A stretch of DNA of 64,000 nucleotides, from positions 4,316-68,315 of the forward strand of contig CAJUFE010000010.1 of the NCBI GenBank assembly GCA_910585635.1. Reading direction: 5' to 3'. Numbering within the stretch: position 1 is the first letter of the stretch; every line of letters begins with the position of its first letter. The translations under genes and the position numbers were made by a program. The notes under the pieces are model-generated. The model was given only the letters and a program-made list of their open reading frames with translations. It was not told where the DNA came from and did no database searches. Below, in pieces: positions 15,379 through 23,615 of this stretch. Source of the DNA: an uncultured Lachnospiraceae bacterium. Lineage in GTDB: Bacteria > Bacillota > Clostridia > Lachnospirales > Lachnospiraceae.

Positions 15379-18132
15379 ATGGCAGAGCAGAGACCCAGAG
15401 GACGGCAGAAGGATGTATCCGGACCGGGAAAGACCGTGAAGAAGCGCGGCACAGGCCTGCATACCGGCCCGGTGGGCAGCGCAGGCGGCTATGGAGGACG
15501 CCCGGCAGGCGGGACCGGGAGCAGGCCGGGGGCTGGCGGACAGCCTTTGGGGAAAGGGATGTCCCGCAGACCCCAGTGGGGTGGGATAGGGCGCGGGACC
15601 GGCAGCCGGGCAGGCCGGGGAGGAAGCCCGGGTGTGATGCTCCTGCTTCTCCTTTTGGTGCTGCTCCTTGGCGGGGGCGGGGGCCTTGGCGCATTGTTTG
15701 GCAACCTGTCCGGACAGGTACCCGGCGGAGGGCAGACCGGCCAGGGCGGTCCGGTCTCCCAGGGACAGGCCGGTGGTCCGGGCGGTACATCCCAGGGGCA
15801 GACCGGTCAGGCGGCTCAAGGTTCCCAATCCGGCGGCCTTGGCGGTTTATCCGGCGGGATCGACCTGACCGCGCTCTTTGGCGGCCTGGGTGGCGGGAGC
15901 GTCTCCACGGGCTGGTCCGGAGAGGACAACAGAGGCCGGCTGGATACCAGCGTGGCGGCGGAGGCAAGGCCAAAGAGGACTGCGCTTTTAGGCGAAGGCC
16001 GGGATACGGCCACGATCATGGTGTATATGTGCGGTACGGATCTGGAATCCCGCAGCGGCATGGGGACCGCCGATCTGCAGGAGATGCTGGCGGCGGATTT
16101 AGGGGACCACATCAACCTGCTGGTCTACACAGGCGGCTGCAGCGGCTGGAAGAACGACCAGGTGAGCCATGGGGTCAACCAGATCTGGCAGGTGGCGGAC
16201 GGGGAGCTGCGTTGTCTGGAAGCGGATCTGGGCAGCGTGTCCATGACCGATCCCGCCACGTTGACCGGGTATATCCGCTGGTGCGCGAAAAACTATCCGG
16301 CCAGCCGTTATGAGCTGATCTTCTGGGACCATGGCGGCGGCTCGGTCAGCGGCTATGGCTATGACCAGAAATTCCCCTCCTCCGGCTCCATGAGCCTGGC
16401 GCAGATCAACAGGGCGCTTAAGGATGCCGGGGTGACCTTTGACTTTATCGGCTTTGACGCCTGTCTGATGGCCACGGCAGAAACAGCGGTCATGCTGGCC
16501 CAGTACGGGGACTATATGATCGCGTCGGAGGAGACAGAGCCGGGGGTGGGCTGGTATTATACCGACTGGCTCACGGCCTTCGGAAAGGATCCGTCTATGC
16601 CCACCATCCAGATCGGGAAGAGGATCATCGATGATTTTGTGGATGTGTGCGCCAAACGGTGCCCCGGCCAGCTGACCACCCTTTCGATCGTGGATCTGGC
16701 GGAGTTTGAGGGGACCGTGCCGGAAAGGCTCACCGCCTTTTCGGAGTCGGCCAGCCACCTGCTGGAGGAGCAGCAATATAAGACTCTTTCCGACGCCCGG
16801 AACGGAGCGCGGGAGTTTGCCCGTTCCAGCAAGATCGATCAGGTGGACTTAGTCCATCTGTCCCAGAACCTGGGCACAGAGGAGGGGGAGGGATTGGCCA
16901 AGGCCCTTCTGGGCGCGGTAAAGTATAACCGGACCTCTTCCAATATGACCAACGCCTATGGGGTCTCGATCTATTTCCCCTATCAAAAGGTCTCCACAGT
17001 AGATAAGGCTGTGGCCTCCTACAGGGAGATCGGGATGGATGAGTCCTATGCCCGCTGCATCAAGCAGTTCGCCAGCCTGGAGGCCAGCGGCCAGGCCGTC
17101 TCTGGCGGCACCGGCTCACCGCTGGAAGCGCTGCTGGGCTCGCTGGCCGGTGGGTATCCCGGCAGCGGCGGCACTGGAAATGGAAGTATCGGCAGCGGCG
17201 GCACTGGAAATGGAAGTATCGGCAGCGGCGGCACCGGAAATGGAAGTAGTGGGAGCGGCAACACCGGAAGTGGAAATGCCGGCAGCGGCGGCGCCGGAAA
17301 TGGGGATGCCGGGACCGGAGCAGCAGGGAACGGGACGGGGAGCGCACAGAGCGGGGCAGAGATGATCGGCCAGCTCCTGGAAAGCTTCTTAGGCGGTGAC
17401 TTTGGGAGCATCGCAGGTCTTGGCAGCGGCAACACCGGTTTCCTGGCAGACCGGGCATTGGACCAGGAGGCCATGGTCCGGTATCTGGAGGAGAACCGGT
17501 TCGATGGGGATGCCCTCCTGTGGACAAAGGGGCAGGACGGTGGACCGGTGCTGGCGTTGGAGGAGGACCAGTGGCGGCTGGTGCAGGATCTGGAGCTGAA
17601 CGTGTTCTACGATGACGGAGAGGGCTTTATCGACCTGGGTCTGGACAATGTGTTCGACTTTGACGAGGAAGGGCGGCTCTTAGGCCGCTATGACGGCACC
17701 TGGCTCGCCATCGACGGCCAGCCCGTGGCCTATTACCATACCGGTACGGTAGATGACGGACAGTCCTACACGATCACCGGCCGGGTGCCCGTCCTGCACA
17801 ACGGTGAGCGGGCGGAGCTGCTCCTGGTCTTTGATGACGCCCACCCTGAGGGCTTTGTGGCCGGGATCAGGACGGTATATGCGGAAAGCGAGACCGAGAC
17901 GGTGGCCAAAAGCATCACCGGCCTGGAGAAGGGGGATCAGATCGAGTTTTTATGTGACTATTACCGCTACGACGGGACCTACCAGGATAGCTTTTACCTG
18001 GGCGATCCGCTGACCGTGGGCGACGGAGAGCTTGTGATCAGCAATGTGCCATTAGAAGGCGGGCCGGTGGAGGCCACCTATCGTTTTACCGATATCTATA
18101 ACCAGCAGTATTGGACCCCGCCGATGTCATAA
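15379..18132 (+). CDS. Membrane-anchored clostripain-family (C11) cysteine protease
   Basis: 917 aa. A Gly/Arg-rich cytoplasmic N-terminus (1-85) precedes one membrane helix (about 86-106), a Gly/Gln-rich linker, and a C11 peptidase domain from about 205 to 560 starting TIMVYMCGTDLES. The expected catalytic pair is His318 in FWDHGGG and Cys362 in GFDACLMA. Residues 595-644 are five copies of the decapeptide GSGGTGNGSI, encoded by a perfect-register 30-bp DNA repeat, acting as a linker to a C-terminal domain (about 690-917) rich in beta strands (possibly an extracellular binding module; not identified). It is probably exported and displayed outside the cell. The start is supported by GGAGAGAGGAG upstream. 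Substrate unknown. Confidence 0.88.
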   Translation: MAEQRPRGRQKDVSGPGKTVKKRGTGLHTGPVGSAGGYGGRPAGGTGSRPGAGGQPLGKGMSRRPQWGGIGRGTGSRAGRGGSPGVMLLLLLLVLLLGGGGGLGALFGNLSGQVPGGGQTGQGGPVSQGQAGGPGGTSQGQTGQAAQGSQSGGLGGLSGGIDLTALFGGLGGGSVSTGWSGEDNRGRLDTSVAAEARPKRTALLGEGRDTATIMVYMCGTDLESRSGMGTADLQEMLAADLGDHINLLVYTGGCSGWKNDQVSHGVNQIWQVADGELRCLEADLGSVSMTDPATLTGYIRWCAKNYPASRYELIFWDHGGGSVSGYGYDQKFPSSGSMSLAQINRALKDAGVTFDFIGFDACLMATAETAVMLAQYGDYMIASEETEPGVGWYYTDWLTAFGKDPSMPTIQIGKRIIDDFVDVCAKRCPGQLTTLSIVDLAEFEGTVPERLTAFSESASHLLEEQQYKTLSDARNGAREFARSSKIDQVDLVHLSQNLGTEEGEGLAKALLGAVKYNRTSSNMTNAYGVSIYFPYQKVSTVDKAVASYREIGMDESYARCIKQFASLEASGQAVSGGTGSPLEALLGSLAGGYPGSGGTGNGSIGSGGTGNGSIGSGGTGNGSSGSGNTGSGNAGSGGAGNGDAGTGAAGNGTGSAQSGAEMIGQLLESFLGGDFGSIAGLGSGNTGFLADRALDQEAMVRYLEENRFDGDALLWTKGQDGGPVLALEEDQWRLVQDLELNVFYDDGEGFIDLGLDNVFDFDEEGRLLGRYDGTWLAIDGQPVAYYHTGTVDDGQSYTITGRVPVLHNGERAELLLVFDDAHPEGFVAGIRTVYAESETETVAKSITGLEKGDQIEFLCDYYRYDGTYQDSFYLGDPLTVGDGELVISNVPLEGGPVEATYRFTDIYNQQYWTPPMS
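17161..17310 (+). repeat. Five 30-bp in-frame repeats in the clostripain gene
   Basis: Units start every 30 bp from 17161. The first two are identical (GGCAGCGGCGGCACTGGAAA, then TGGAAGTATC); later ones diverge. They encode a flexible Gly/Ser/Asn linker. Confidence 0.97.
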
Positions 18133-18328
18133 AACTTTTTGCATGACCATGCATCCGCGGCCAAGGTCCAGGAGGTTTAAATAATTCCCATAGCTGACAG
18201 AGATCTTATAGAGGGATATCGAAAAGATCGCGGATACTAAGACCGTGACCAACATGACCAAAAGATCATTGTGGCCGGCAGGGCCAGGCTTTTCGCCTTG
18301 CCGGGACTTGAGAAAGGAGATGTCTGCT

Positions 18329-18538
18329 ATGGGGACCTGTAAATGTGGACAAGTGACCGGGCCATCTGTCGGCGTCGGCACGGCAGGGCCGGCGCCCGCA
18401 GCCTTGCACCTGGGGATCGCCACCATACCGTTCCAGCCTTGGGAGACCGTATACCCGCCGCAAAAAGCACTTTGCCGTGGGACGGCTTTCCCGAGCCTGG
18501 ACCTGCCGTTTTATGGAGGAGGTGAGGGCCATGTCTGA
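18329..18538 (+). CDS. cotJA: Spore coat protein CotJA
   Basis: 69 aa from an ATG at 18329 with AAAGGAG 9 nt upstream; an earlier in-frame ATG at 18320 touches that ribosome site. The C-terminal half matches CotJA: IATIPFQPWETVYPPQKALCRGTAFPSLDLPF, quoted here as two parts, IATIPFQPWETVY and RGTAFPSLDLPF. The first 30 residues contain two cysteines (CKCG) and a Gly/Ala/Pro stretch. CotJA is the first gene of the cotJ operon, expressed in the mother cell and incorporated into the inner spore coat. It overlaps cotJB by 8 nt. This operon is a good marker that the organism forms endospores. Confidence 0.9.
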   Translation: MGTCKCGQVTGPSVGVGTAGPAPAALHLGIATIPFQPWETVYPPQKALCRGTAFPSLDLPFYGGGEGHV

Positions 18539-18983
18539 TCGTCAGCAGCTGATGCGCCAGATCCAGGAGATCTGTTTCGTGGTCGACGATCTGACCCTTT
18601 ATCTGGATACCCATCCTCTTGATGGAGACGCCCTGGATGAGATCGACCGGGCCATGACCCAGCGGAAGATGCTTTTATGCACTTATGCCAAGAGATTTGA
18701 GCCGCTGACCGTAAACTGCATCCATGTGGGGCCGGAAGCCGGCCAGGAGGGCAGTCTGGGCGCCCCGCCAAAGTGCCAGAACGGCACGGCCATCCCGGCT
18801 GGCAGTCAGGGCGGTGTGGCTGCCCCGTCCAACAGCCAGAGCGGCCAGCCCATCCCGACTGATGGCCAGGGCGGTCAGAACGCCCGATCCATCAACCAGA
18901 GCGGCCAGTACACGAAATATGCCGGAAGGAGGCACTGGACCTGGACAGACGGTCCGCTGCCCTGGGAAGGAGGGATCGCGTAA
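18531..18983 (+). CDS. cotJB: Spore coat protein CotJB, expanded by a tandem repeat
   Basis: 150 aa, against about 85-90 in typical CotJB. The N-terminal 70 residues match the family (IQEICFVVDDLTLYLDTHP, then YAKRFEPL), and the end matches the usual Trp-rich tail (HWTWTDGPLPWEGG). Between them, residues about 71-130 are built from a 30-bp repeat (from 18741) encoding ten-residue units with the core NGxA/SQSGQP, a Gln/Gly/Pro-rich spacer not seen in relatives I know. The start is set by GGAGGAGGTGAGGGCC directly before the ATG at 18531. The stop TAA overlaps the cotJC ATG by 1 nt. The expansion leaves both conserved ends intact, so the protein is probably still functional. Confidence 0.9.
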   Translation: MSDRQQLMRQIQEICFVVDDLTLYLDTHPLDGDALDEIDRAMTQRKMLLCTYAKRFEPLTVNCIHVGPEAGQEGSLGAPPKCQNGTAIPAGSQGGVAAPSNSQSGQPIPTDGQGGQNARSINQSGQYTKYAGRRHWTWTDGPLPWEGGIA

Positions 18984-19594
18984 TGTGGAGCTATGAAAAA
19001 CGATTGCAGTATCCGGTGGATATCCACAAGACCTGCCCGAAGACCGCGTCCCTCATCATCAGCCAGTTCGGCGGGCCGGACGGAGAGCTGTCGGCCTCTA
19101 TGCGTTATCTTTCCCAACGGTACACCATGCCATGCAGGGAAGTGGGCGGCTTGCTGACCGACATCGGAACAGAAGAATTGGCCCATCTGGAGATCGTCTG
19201 CGCCATCATCTACCAGCTGACTAAGGATATGACGGCAGAGCAGGCCAAAACGGCAGGCTTTGACGCTTATTACGTGGATCACACCTCAGCGCTGTGGCCC
19301 ACCGCGGCGGCAGGCGTTCCCTATAATGCCTGTGAGTTCCAGTCCAAAGGCGATGCCATCACCGACCTTTTCGAGGACCTGGCTGCGGAGCAGAAGGCAC
19401 GGACCACCTACGAGAACCTGATCCGGATCATCCCGGACCCGGAGGTGCAAGAGCCGCTGCGGTTCCTGCGGGCCAGGGAAGTGGTCCATTTCCAGCGGTT
19501 CGGGGAGGCCCTGGAGAAGATCAAGGAGACCCTGGATGCTAAGAACTTTTACTATTTCAATCCGGAGTTTGATAAGCAGTTTGTGAAAAGATAG
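18983..19594 (+). CDS. cotJC: Spore coat protein CotJC (manganese-catalase family)
   Basis: 203 aa protein of the Mn-catalase-like coat family. The four-helix ferritin-like core has the expected carboxylates in IGTEELAHLEIV (about residues 57-68) and in LAAEQKARTTYENL and REVVHFQRFGEAL. Typical relatives are about 190-200 aa, so the length is normal. In bacilli CotJC interacts with CotJA in the inner coat. Whether it retains catalase activity is not known from sequence. It starts one base into the cotJB stop codon and closes the operon, followed by a terminator. Confidence 0.95.
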   Translation: MWSYEKRLQYPVDIHKTCPKTASLIISQFGGPDGELSASMRYLSQRYTMPCREVGGLLTDIGTEELAHLEIVCAIIYQLTKDMTAEQAKTAGFDAYYVDHTSALWPTAAAGVPYNACEFQSKGDAITDLFEDLAAEQKARTTYENLIRIIPDPEVQEPLRFLRAREVVHFQRFGEALEKIKETLDAKNFYYFNPEFDKQFVKR

Positions 19595-19608
19595 ATGATC
19601 TCAAGAAT

Positions 19609-19650
19609 GAAAGCCCTTGCTACTGTAGAAAGTAGGGAGGGCTTTTGTGT
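19609..19650 (+). terminator. Terminator after cotJC
   Basis: AAAGCCCT at 19610 pairs with AGGGCTTT at 19638, with an additional CTACT/AGTAG pairing in the loop, followed by a T-rich stretch. Confidence 0.85.
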
Positions 19651-19716
19651 TGCAGGGATGGTATAGCAGTCAGGACGCATCTGACACACTCCTTTTAAAA
19701 ACATGGACGGACAGAG

Positions 19717-19763
19717 AAGACCGCCCTCTGCACTTTGGGTGAGTGTCGGGGCGGCTTTCTTAT
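19717..19763. terminator. Hairpin between cotJC and the convergent Uma2 gene
   Basis: The stem AAGACCGCCC / GGGGCGGCTTTCTT lies between convergent genes and has A/T runs on both sides, so it could terminate transcription from either direction. Confidence 0.65.
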
Positions 19764-19782
19764 CCGGTAAGGTAGTACAAGC

Positions 19783-20367
19783 TCATATCAGATCCCGTGC
19801 CGGTGATGGGCCTAGGTCAAGTTCTGTAAAGTCGATCCACAGATCGTCATAGATGTTGACCTTTATCTTGTCCTGGAAGGTGTAAGAATCTGCTTTAAAA
19901 TCTTCTTGTCCCAGATGGTATACAAAGCTCTTTTTACTGAGAGGGTCTACGATCCAGTACTCTTTTACCCCAGCATCCATGTAAAGGTTTAGCTTGCGCA
20001 CATAGTCATGGCTGGAAGTGGTTGGGGAGATGATCTCTACGATCCAGTCCGGCGCTCCGGTACATCCCCGGTCTGTCAGCTTGTCGGGGTCGCAGATCAC
20101 GCTGATATCCGGCTCCACCACGTTTCTGTCATCTTCGGAAAACAGCTTGACGGAAAAAGGAGCCGGGTAGACCTTGCAAGGGCCTTTTTTAGAGTTAAGG
20201 TAGTTGAAAATGGTGTTTGATAAGAACATGAGTATTTCTTGGTGTATCCTGCTGGGTGCTGCCATATAATAGATCTGTCCGTCGATCAGTTCGGCTCGGA
20301 CGTTCTCCGGCAGGTTGTAGTAATCCTCCTCTGTGTAAATGTTTGCGTGGGCTAATGCTTCTGACAT
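19783..20367 (-). CDS. Uma2-family (DUF820) restriction-endonuclease-like protein
   Basis: 194 aa. It has the PD-(D/E)XK-like core of Uma2 proteins: VVEPDISVICDPDKL, then PDWIVEIISPTTSSHDYVRKLNLY and VKEYWIVDP. The family is abundant in cyanobacteria and sporadic in Clostridia; its role is unsettled, and some members are tied to mobile DNA. Two start codons lie close together. The first ATG (20373) is only 1 nt from AAAGGAG, whereas the second (20367) has proper spacing, so I use it. It is a single-gene unit, convergent with cotJC. GC content is a little below that of its neighbours, so acquisition by transfer is possible. Confidence 0.85.
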   Translation of the reverse strand: MSEALAHANIYTEEDYYNLPENVRAELIDGQIYYMAAPSRIHQEILMFLSNTIFNYLNSKKGPCKVYPAPFSVKLFSEDDRNVVEPDISVICDPDKLTDRGCTGAPDWIVEIISPTTSSHDYVRKLNLYMDAGVKEYWIVDPLSKKSFVYHLGQEDFKADSYTFQDKIKVNIYDDLWIDFTELDLGPSPARDLI

Positions 20368-20483
20368 GGTCATGCTCCTTTCAGAGGGATGTGTTAAATA
20401 GCTTTTTAAATGTACAGTTTAGGGCTTTTGCAATGCCTAAAAGATTTTTTCTGTGAAAGTCTGCCGCCAGGTACATAGGAGGT

Positions 20484-21293
20484 TTATAGATCGATCACCT
20501 CTCCGTCATCCGGGATGAACAGATCCCCTCGATAATACAGCCGCCCTTCCGCCCCATAGCGTTCCTTCCGGTCGGCCAGGTTTTTATCCTCGGTATGCCA
20601 CAGCACCAGGTTGGGGATCTGCAGGTCCTCTGCCAGGATGCAGGCATCCTTTACCGTGCTGTGATGCTTTTCATATGGCTTGAACTGCTCTCGGTCCTCA
20701 TAGAGGCAGAAGGCCTCGTGGAGGAGCCAGTGGCTGCCCGCCACATAAGGCCCGCAGAGGGGGTTATAGGGTTCGTCCCCGGCGCAGGCCAGCTTACGCC
20801 CGTCTGCTAGCCTCATGGTGAAGCCGAACTGGGTGGCTTTTGTAGAGTGGATATCAAAAAACGTCACCTGGCGGCCTAAGATCTCCATAGTCTGCCCGTC
20901 CGATACCGGGGTCAGCCGGATGTGCCCCTCCCCATCGATCAGCTTCCATATCTTCTTCTGGGTGGTCAGGCGGCAGAGGGTGAGGATCGTATCCACCAGG
21001 CCGGGGTGGCAGTAGATCGTAAGGGTCCCCTCGTACTTCCCCTGGCGGATCTTCTGTCCGATCATGCGGATCATCCATACTACGCCCAGGATGTGGTCCG
21101 TGTGCTCATGGGTCACAAAGAGGTGGTGGATCTTATCAAGAGGGACCTGCATATCCTCTAAGATCCTCAAGATTTGATTCCCACCCCCGGCATCCACCAT
21201 AAGATAGCCCTGCTCCGTGCGGATGGCAAAGCAGGTATTATAACAGCGGGTGACCGAGGCATTGCCGGTACCGAATACATAAAGCTGTTCCAT
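20484..21293 (-). CDS. MBL-fold metallohydrolase, RNase Z-like
   Basis: 269 aa from the ATG at 21293, behind GGAGGAGGAG; the frame stays open far upstream but that part is an antisense shadow of the next gene. The zinc-binding signature THEHTDH lies at about residue 63, with the later metal ligands in LLHEAFCLYED and LWHTED. The start MEQLYVFGTGNASVT and the overall layout resemble RNase Z / arylsulfatase-type MBL proteins rather than beta-lactamases. The substrate is unknown; tRNA 3'-processing is possible, but RNase Z usually has a longer flexible arm that I do not see clearly. It is divergent from the flavin lipoprotein gene. Confidence 0.85.
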   Translation of the reverse strand: MEQLYVFGTGNASVTRCYNTCFAIRTEQGYLMVDAGGGNQILRILEDMQVPLDKIHHLFVTHEHTDHILGVVWMIRMIGQKIRQGKYEGTLTIYCHPGLVDTILTLCRLTTQKKIWKLIDGEGHIRLTPVSDGQTMEILGRQVTFFDIHSTKATQFGFTMRLADGRKLACAGDEPYNPLCGPYVAGSHWLLHEAFCLYEDREQFKPYEKHHSTVKDACILAEDLQIPNLVLWHTEDKNLADRKERYGAEGRLYYRGDLFIPDDGEVIDL

Positions 21294-21409
21294 CGTCTCC
21301 TCCTCCTTTTCTCCCACCATCGTACCATTTTTTGTATGAGGCTTCAAGCCCTTTTGCGGCGGCAGAAGATCCTCAGCGGATCCTTGATAAAGATCTAACA
21401 CTAAGAGGA

Positions 21410-21438
21410 TTGAATAAAATAGGTTGTGATGGTATAAT
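21410..21438 (+). promoter_or_regulatory. Sigma-A-type promoter for the flavin lipoprotein gene
   Basis: The -35 box TTGAAT (21410-21415), a 17-bp spacer, and a perfect -10 box TATAAT (21433-21438) lie 82 bp before the start codon. Confidence 0.8.
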
Positions 21439-21519
21439 GGGCTGTGCATACAAAAACAGACCCTCAGCTCAGAGCAGGGCGTATGCACGATAAAGAAAAA
21501 AGGGAAAAGGAGAGACAAC

Positions 21520-23367
21520 ATGAAGAGATCGATCAAGAAGCTGATCGCTGCGACCATGGCGTCGGTGATGGTGCTTTCACTGGCGGCATGCGGCGGCGGG
21601 GATACGGCGGAGACCACTACGGCGGCAGAGACCACCACAGCGGCGGAGACCACGGCAGCGGAGACGACCGCGGCGGCAGAAGCTAAGGGGGACGGGCTGT
21701 TCACCCCAGGTACATACGAGGCCACGGCAAAGGGCTTTGGCGGCGACATCAAGGTCACAGTGACCGTGACCGAGGATGAGATCACGGAAGTGGCTGTGGA
21801 AGGGGACAGCGAGACCCCAGGCCTTGGCAGCGTGGCAGTGGAAGAGCTGGGCGCGGCCATGGTAGAGGCCCAGACCCCGAACGTAGACACGATCTCCGGC
21901 GCGACCGTGTCCAGCGAGGCGATCATCGCGGCGGCTACGGAAGCATTGGAAGCAGCAGGCGCGGATATCGCGGCGCTGGATGCGGCCCGCAAGGATGCCG
22001 GGGACAGCGGTGAGATGAAGGAAGAGACCATCGAGACCGATATCGTGGTGGTGGGCGCAGGCGGCGCAGGTATGACGGCGGCGATCAATGTGGCCCAGGC
22101 GGACAAGAAGGTGATCCTGTTAGAGAAGATGGCGTATGCAGGCGGGAACACCACCAAGGCCACCGGCGGCATGAACGCGGCGGAGACCCATTACCAGGAG
22201 GAGCAGGAGATCGAGGACAGCGTGGCGCAGTTCGTGGAGGATACCATGAAGGGCGGCAAGGAGATCAACAACAAGGATCTGGTCACCGTGATGGCGGAAA
22301 ATTCCGCGGCCGGTATCGAATGGCTGGATGAGATCGGCGCTCCCCTGCCGAAGGTCTCCTTCTCCGGCGGCGCTACCAATGCCAGGATCCATGCTCCGGA
22401 GGACGGCTCCGGCGTGGGCGAGTATCTGGTAGAAGCTTTCTTAAAGAAGATCGACGAGCTGGGCCTGGAGGTCATGTATGATACCAAGGCGACCGAGCTG
22501 ATCGTAGAGGACGGCAAGGTGGTAGGCGTCAAGGCTTCCTCCAAGGATACCGAGTACACCATCAAGGCCGGAGCGGTGATCCTGACCACCGGCGGTTTTG
22601 GCGCAAATGAAGAGATGTATACCCAGTACCGCCCCGACTTAAAGGGCACCGTGACCACCAATGCGCCCAGCGCTACCGGCGACGGTATCGTGATGGCAGA
22701 GGCTGTAGGCGCGGACTTAGTGGATATCGACCAGATCCAGCTCCATCCTACTGTGGAGCAGGAGACCAGCATCATGATCACCGAGAGCGTCCGCGGCAAT
22801 GGCGCGATCTTAGTGAACCAGAAGGGCGAGCGTTTCATCAATGAGATGGAGACCCGTGACGTGGTATCGGCGGCAGAGCTGGAGCAGGAAGGCCAGTATG
22901 CCTACATCATCTTCGACCAGAAGCTCCGTGACGGCTTAAAGGCGATCGAGAAATATGTCTCCAATGGCCTGACCGTGGAGTCCGATACGATCGAGGGGCT
23001 GGCAGAGGAGATCGATGTGGATCCGGCCGTGCTCACCGAGACCATGGAGACCTGGAACAAGGCCGTGGCCGATCAGAAGGATGAGGCCTTCGGGAGAGAC
23101 ACTGGTATGGACAATGATCTGACCACCGCTCCCTACTATGCGGTCAAGATCGCCCCAGGCATCCATCACACCATGGGCGGCATCAAGATCGATGTCCATG
23201 CGCAGGTGATCGACAAGGACGGCAATGCGATCCCCGGCCTGTTCGCGGCAGGTGAGGTGACCGGCGGTGTCCACGGCGCGAACCGTATCGGCGGCAACGC
23301 GGTGGCGGATATCGTAGTCTTCGGCCGGGTGGCCAGCGCATCGGCTCTGGAATACATCGGGCAGTGA
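21520..23367 (+). CDS. Lipoprotein flavin reductase (FMN-binding domain plus fumarate-reductase-like FAD domain)
   Basis: 615 aa. A lipoprotein signal ends at LAAC (Cys24), followed by a Thr/Ala/Glu repeat linker (about 29-55). The FMN-binding domain (about 60-150) has TISGATVSS, where Thr129 is the likely covalent flavin attachment site. The FAD domain begins DIVVVGAGGAGMTAA (about 174) and keeps residues of the fumarate-reductase active site: LHPTV, ESVRGNGAILVNQKGERFINE, HHTMGG and GANRIGGNA. Such extracytoplasmic reductases use fumarate, urocanate, cinnamates or other enoates as terminal electron acceptors, fed by a membrane electron donor. The acceptor cannot be read from sequence. It has its own promoter and terminator, so it is monocistronic. 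Confidence 0.92.
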   Translation: MKRSIKKLIAATMASVMVLSLAACGGGDTAETTTAAETTTAAETTAAETTAAAEAKGDGLFTPGTYEATAKGFGGDIKVTVTVTEDEITEVAVEGDSETPGLGSVAVEELGAAMVEAQTPNVDTISGATVSSEAIIAAATEALEAAGADIAALDAARKDAGDSGEMKEETIETDIVVVGAGGAGMTAAINVAQADKKVILLEKMAYAGGNTTKATGGMNAAETHYQEEQEIEDSVAQFVEDTMKGGKEINNKDLVTVMAENSAAGIEWLDEIGAPLPKVSFSGGATNARIHAPEDGSGVGEYLVEAFLKKIDELGLEVMYDTKATELIVEDGKVVGVKASSKDTEYTIKAGAVILTTGGFGANEEMYTQYRPDLKGTVTTNAPSATGDGIVMAEAVGADLVDIDQIQLHPTVEQETSIMITESVRGNGAILVNQKGERFINEMETRDVVSAAELEQEGQYAYIIFDQKLRDGLKAIEKYVSNGLTVESDTIEGLAEEIDVDPAVLTETMETWNKAVADQKDEAFGRDTGMDNDLTTAPYYAVKIAPGIHHTMGGIKIDVHAQVIDKDGNAIPGLFAAGEVTGGVHGANRIGGNAVADIVVFGRVASASALEYIGQ

Positions 23368-23416
23368 GAAGGGCCTGATCAGGCTGTAGGATGAGAAGAT
23401 CATAAGATGGACAAAA

Positions 23417-23447
23417 AGGGACCGCCATATGGGGCGGTCCTTTTTTT
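23417..23447 (+). terminator. Terminator after the flavin lipoprotein gene
   Basis: GGGACCGCC pairs with GGCGGTCC around the loop ATATG, followed by seven T residues (23441-23447). Confidence 0.95.
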
Positions 23448-23615
23448 GTCCAGCTGAGAAAAGACCATTTCCCCTCTTTCCGTATCCTCTTAAATATGGT
23501 ATGATGACCTATATGCTCAGAAAAAGCCAGGGTATAGGCTGGGCAGCGGGGCGGAGGCTGTGACGCTGCGGCTTAAAGGACATACTGGCAGAAAACGCGA
23601 TGGAGGGATATGAAT

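Noticed and set aside
21294..22172. N-terminal extension of the MBL hydrolase to 562 residues
   Set aside because: The extension runs antisense through the start of the flavin lipoprotein gene. A strong ribosome site and family-like N-terminus place the start at 21293.
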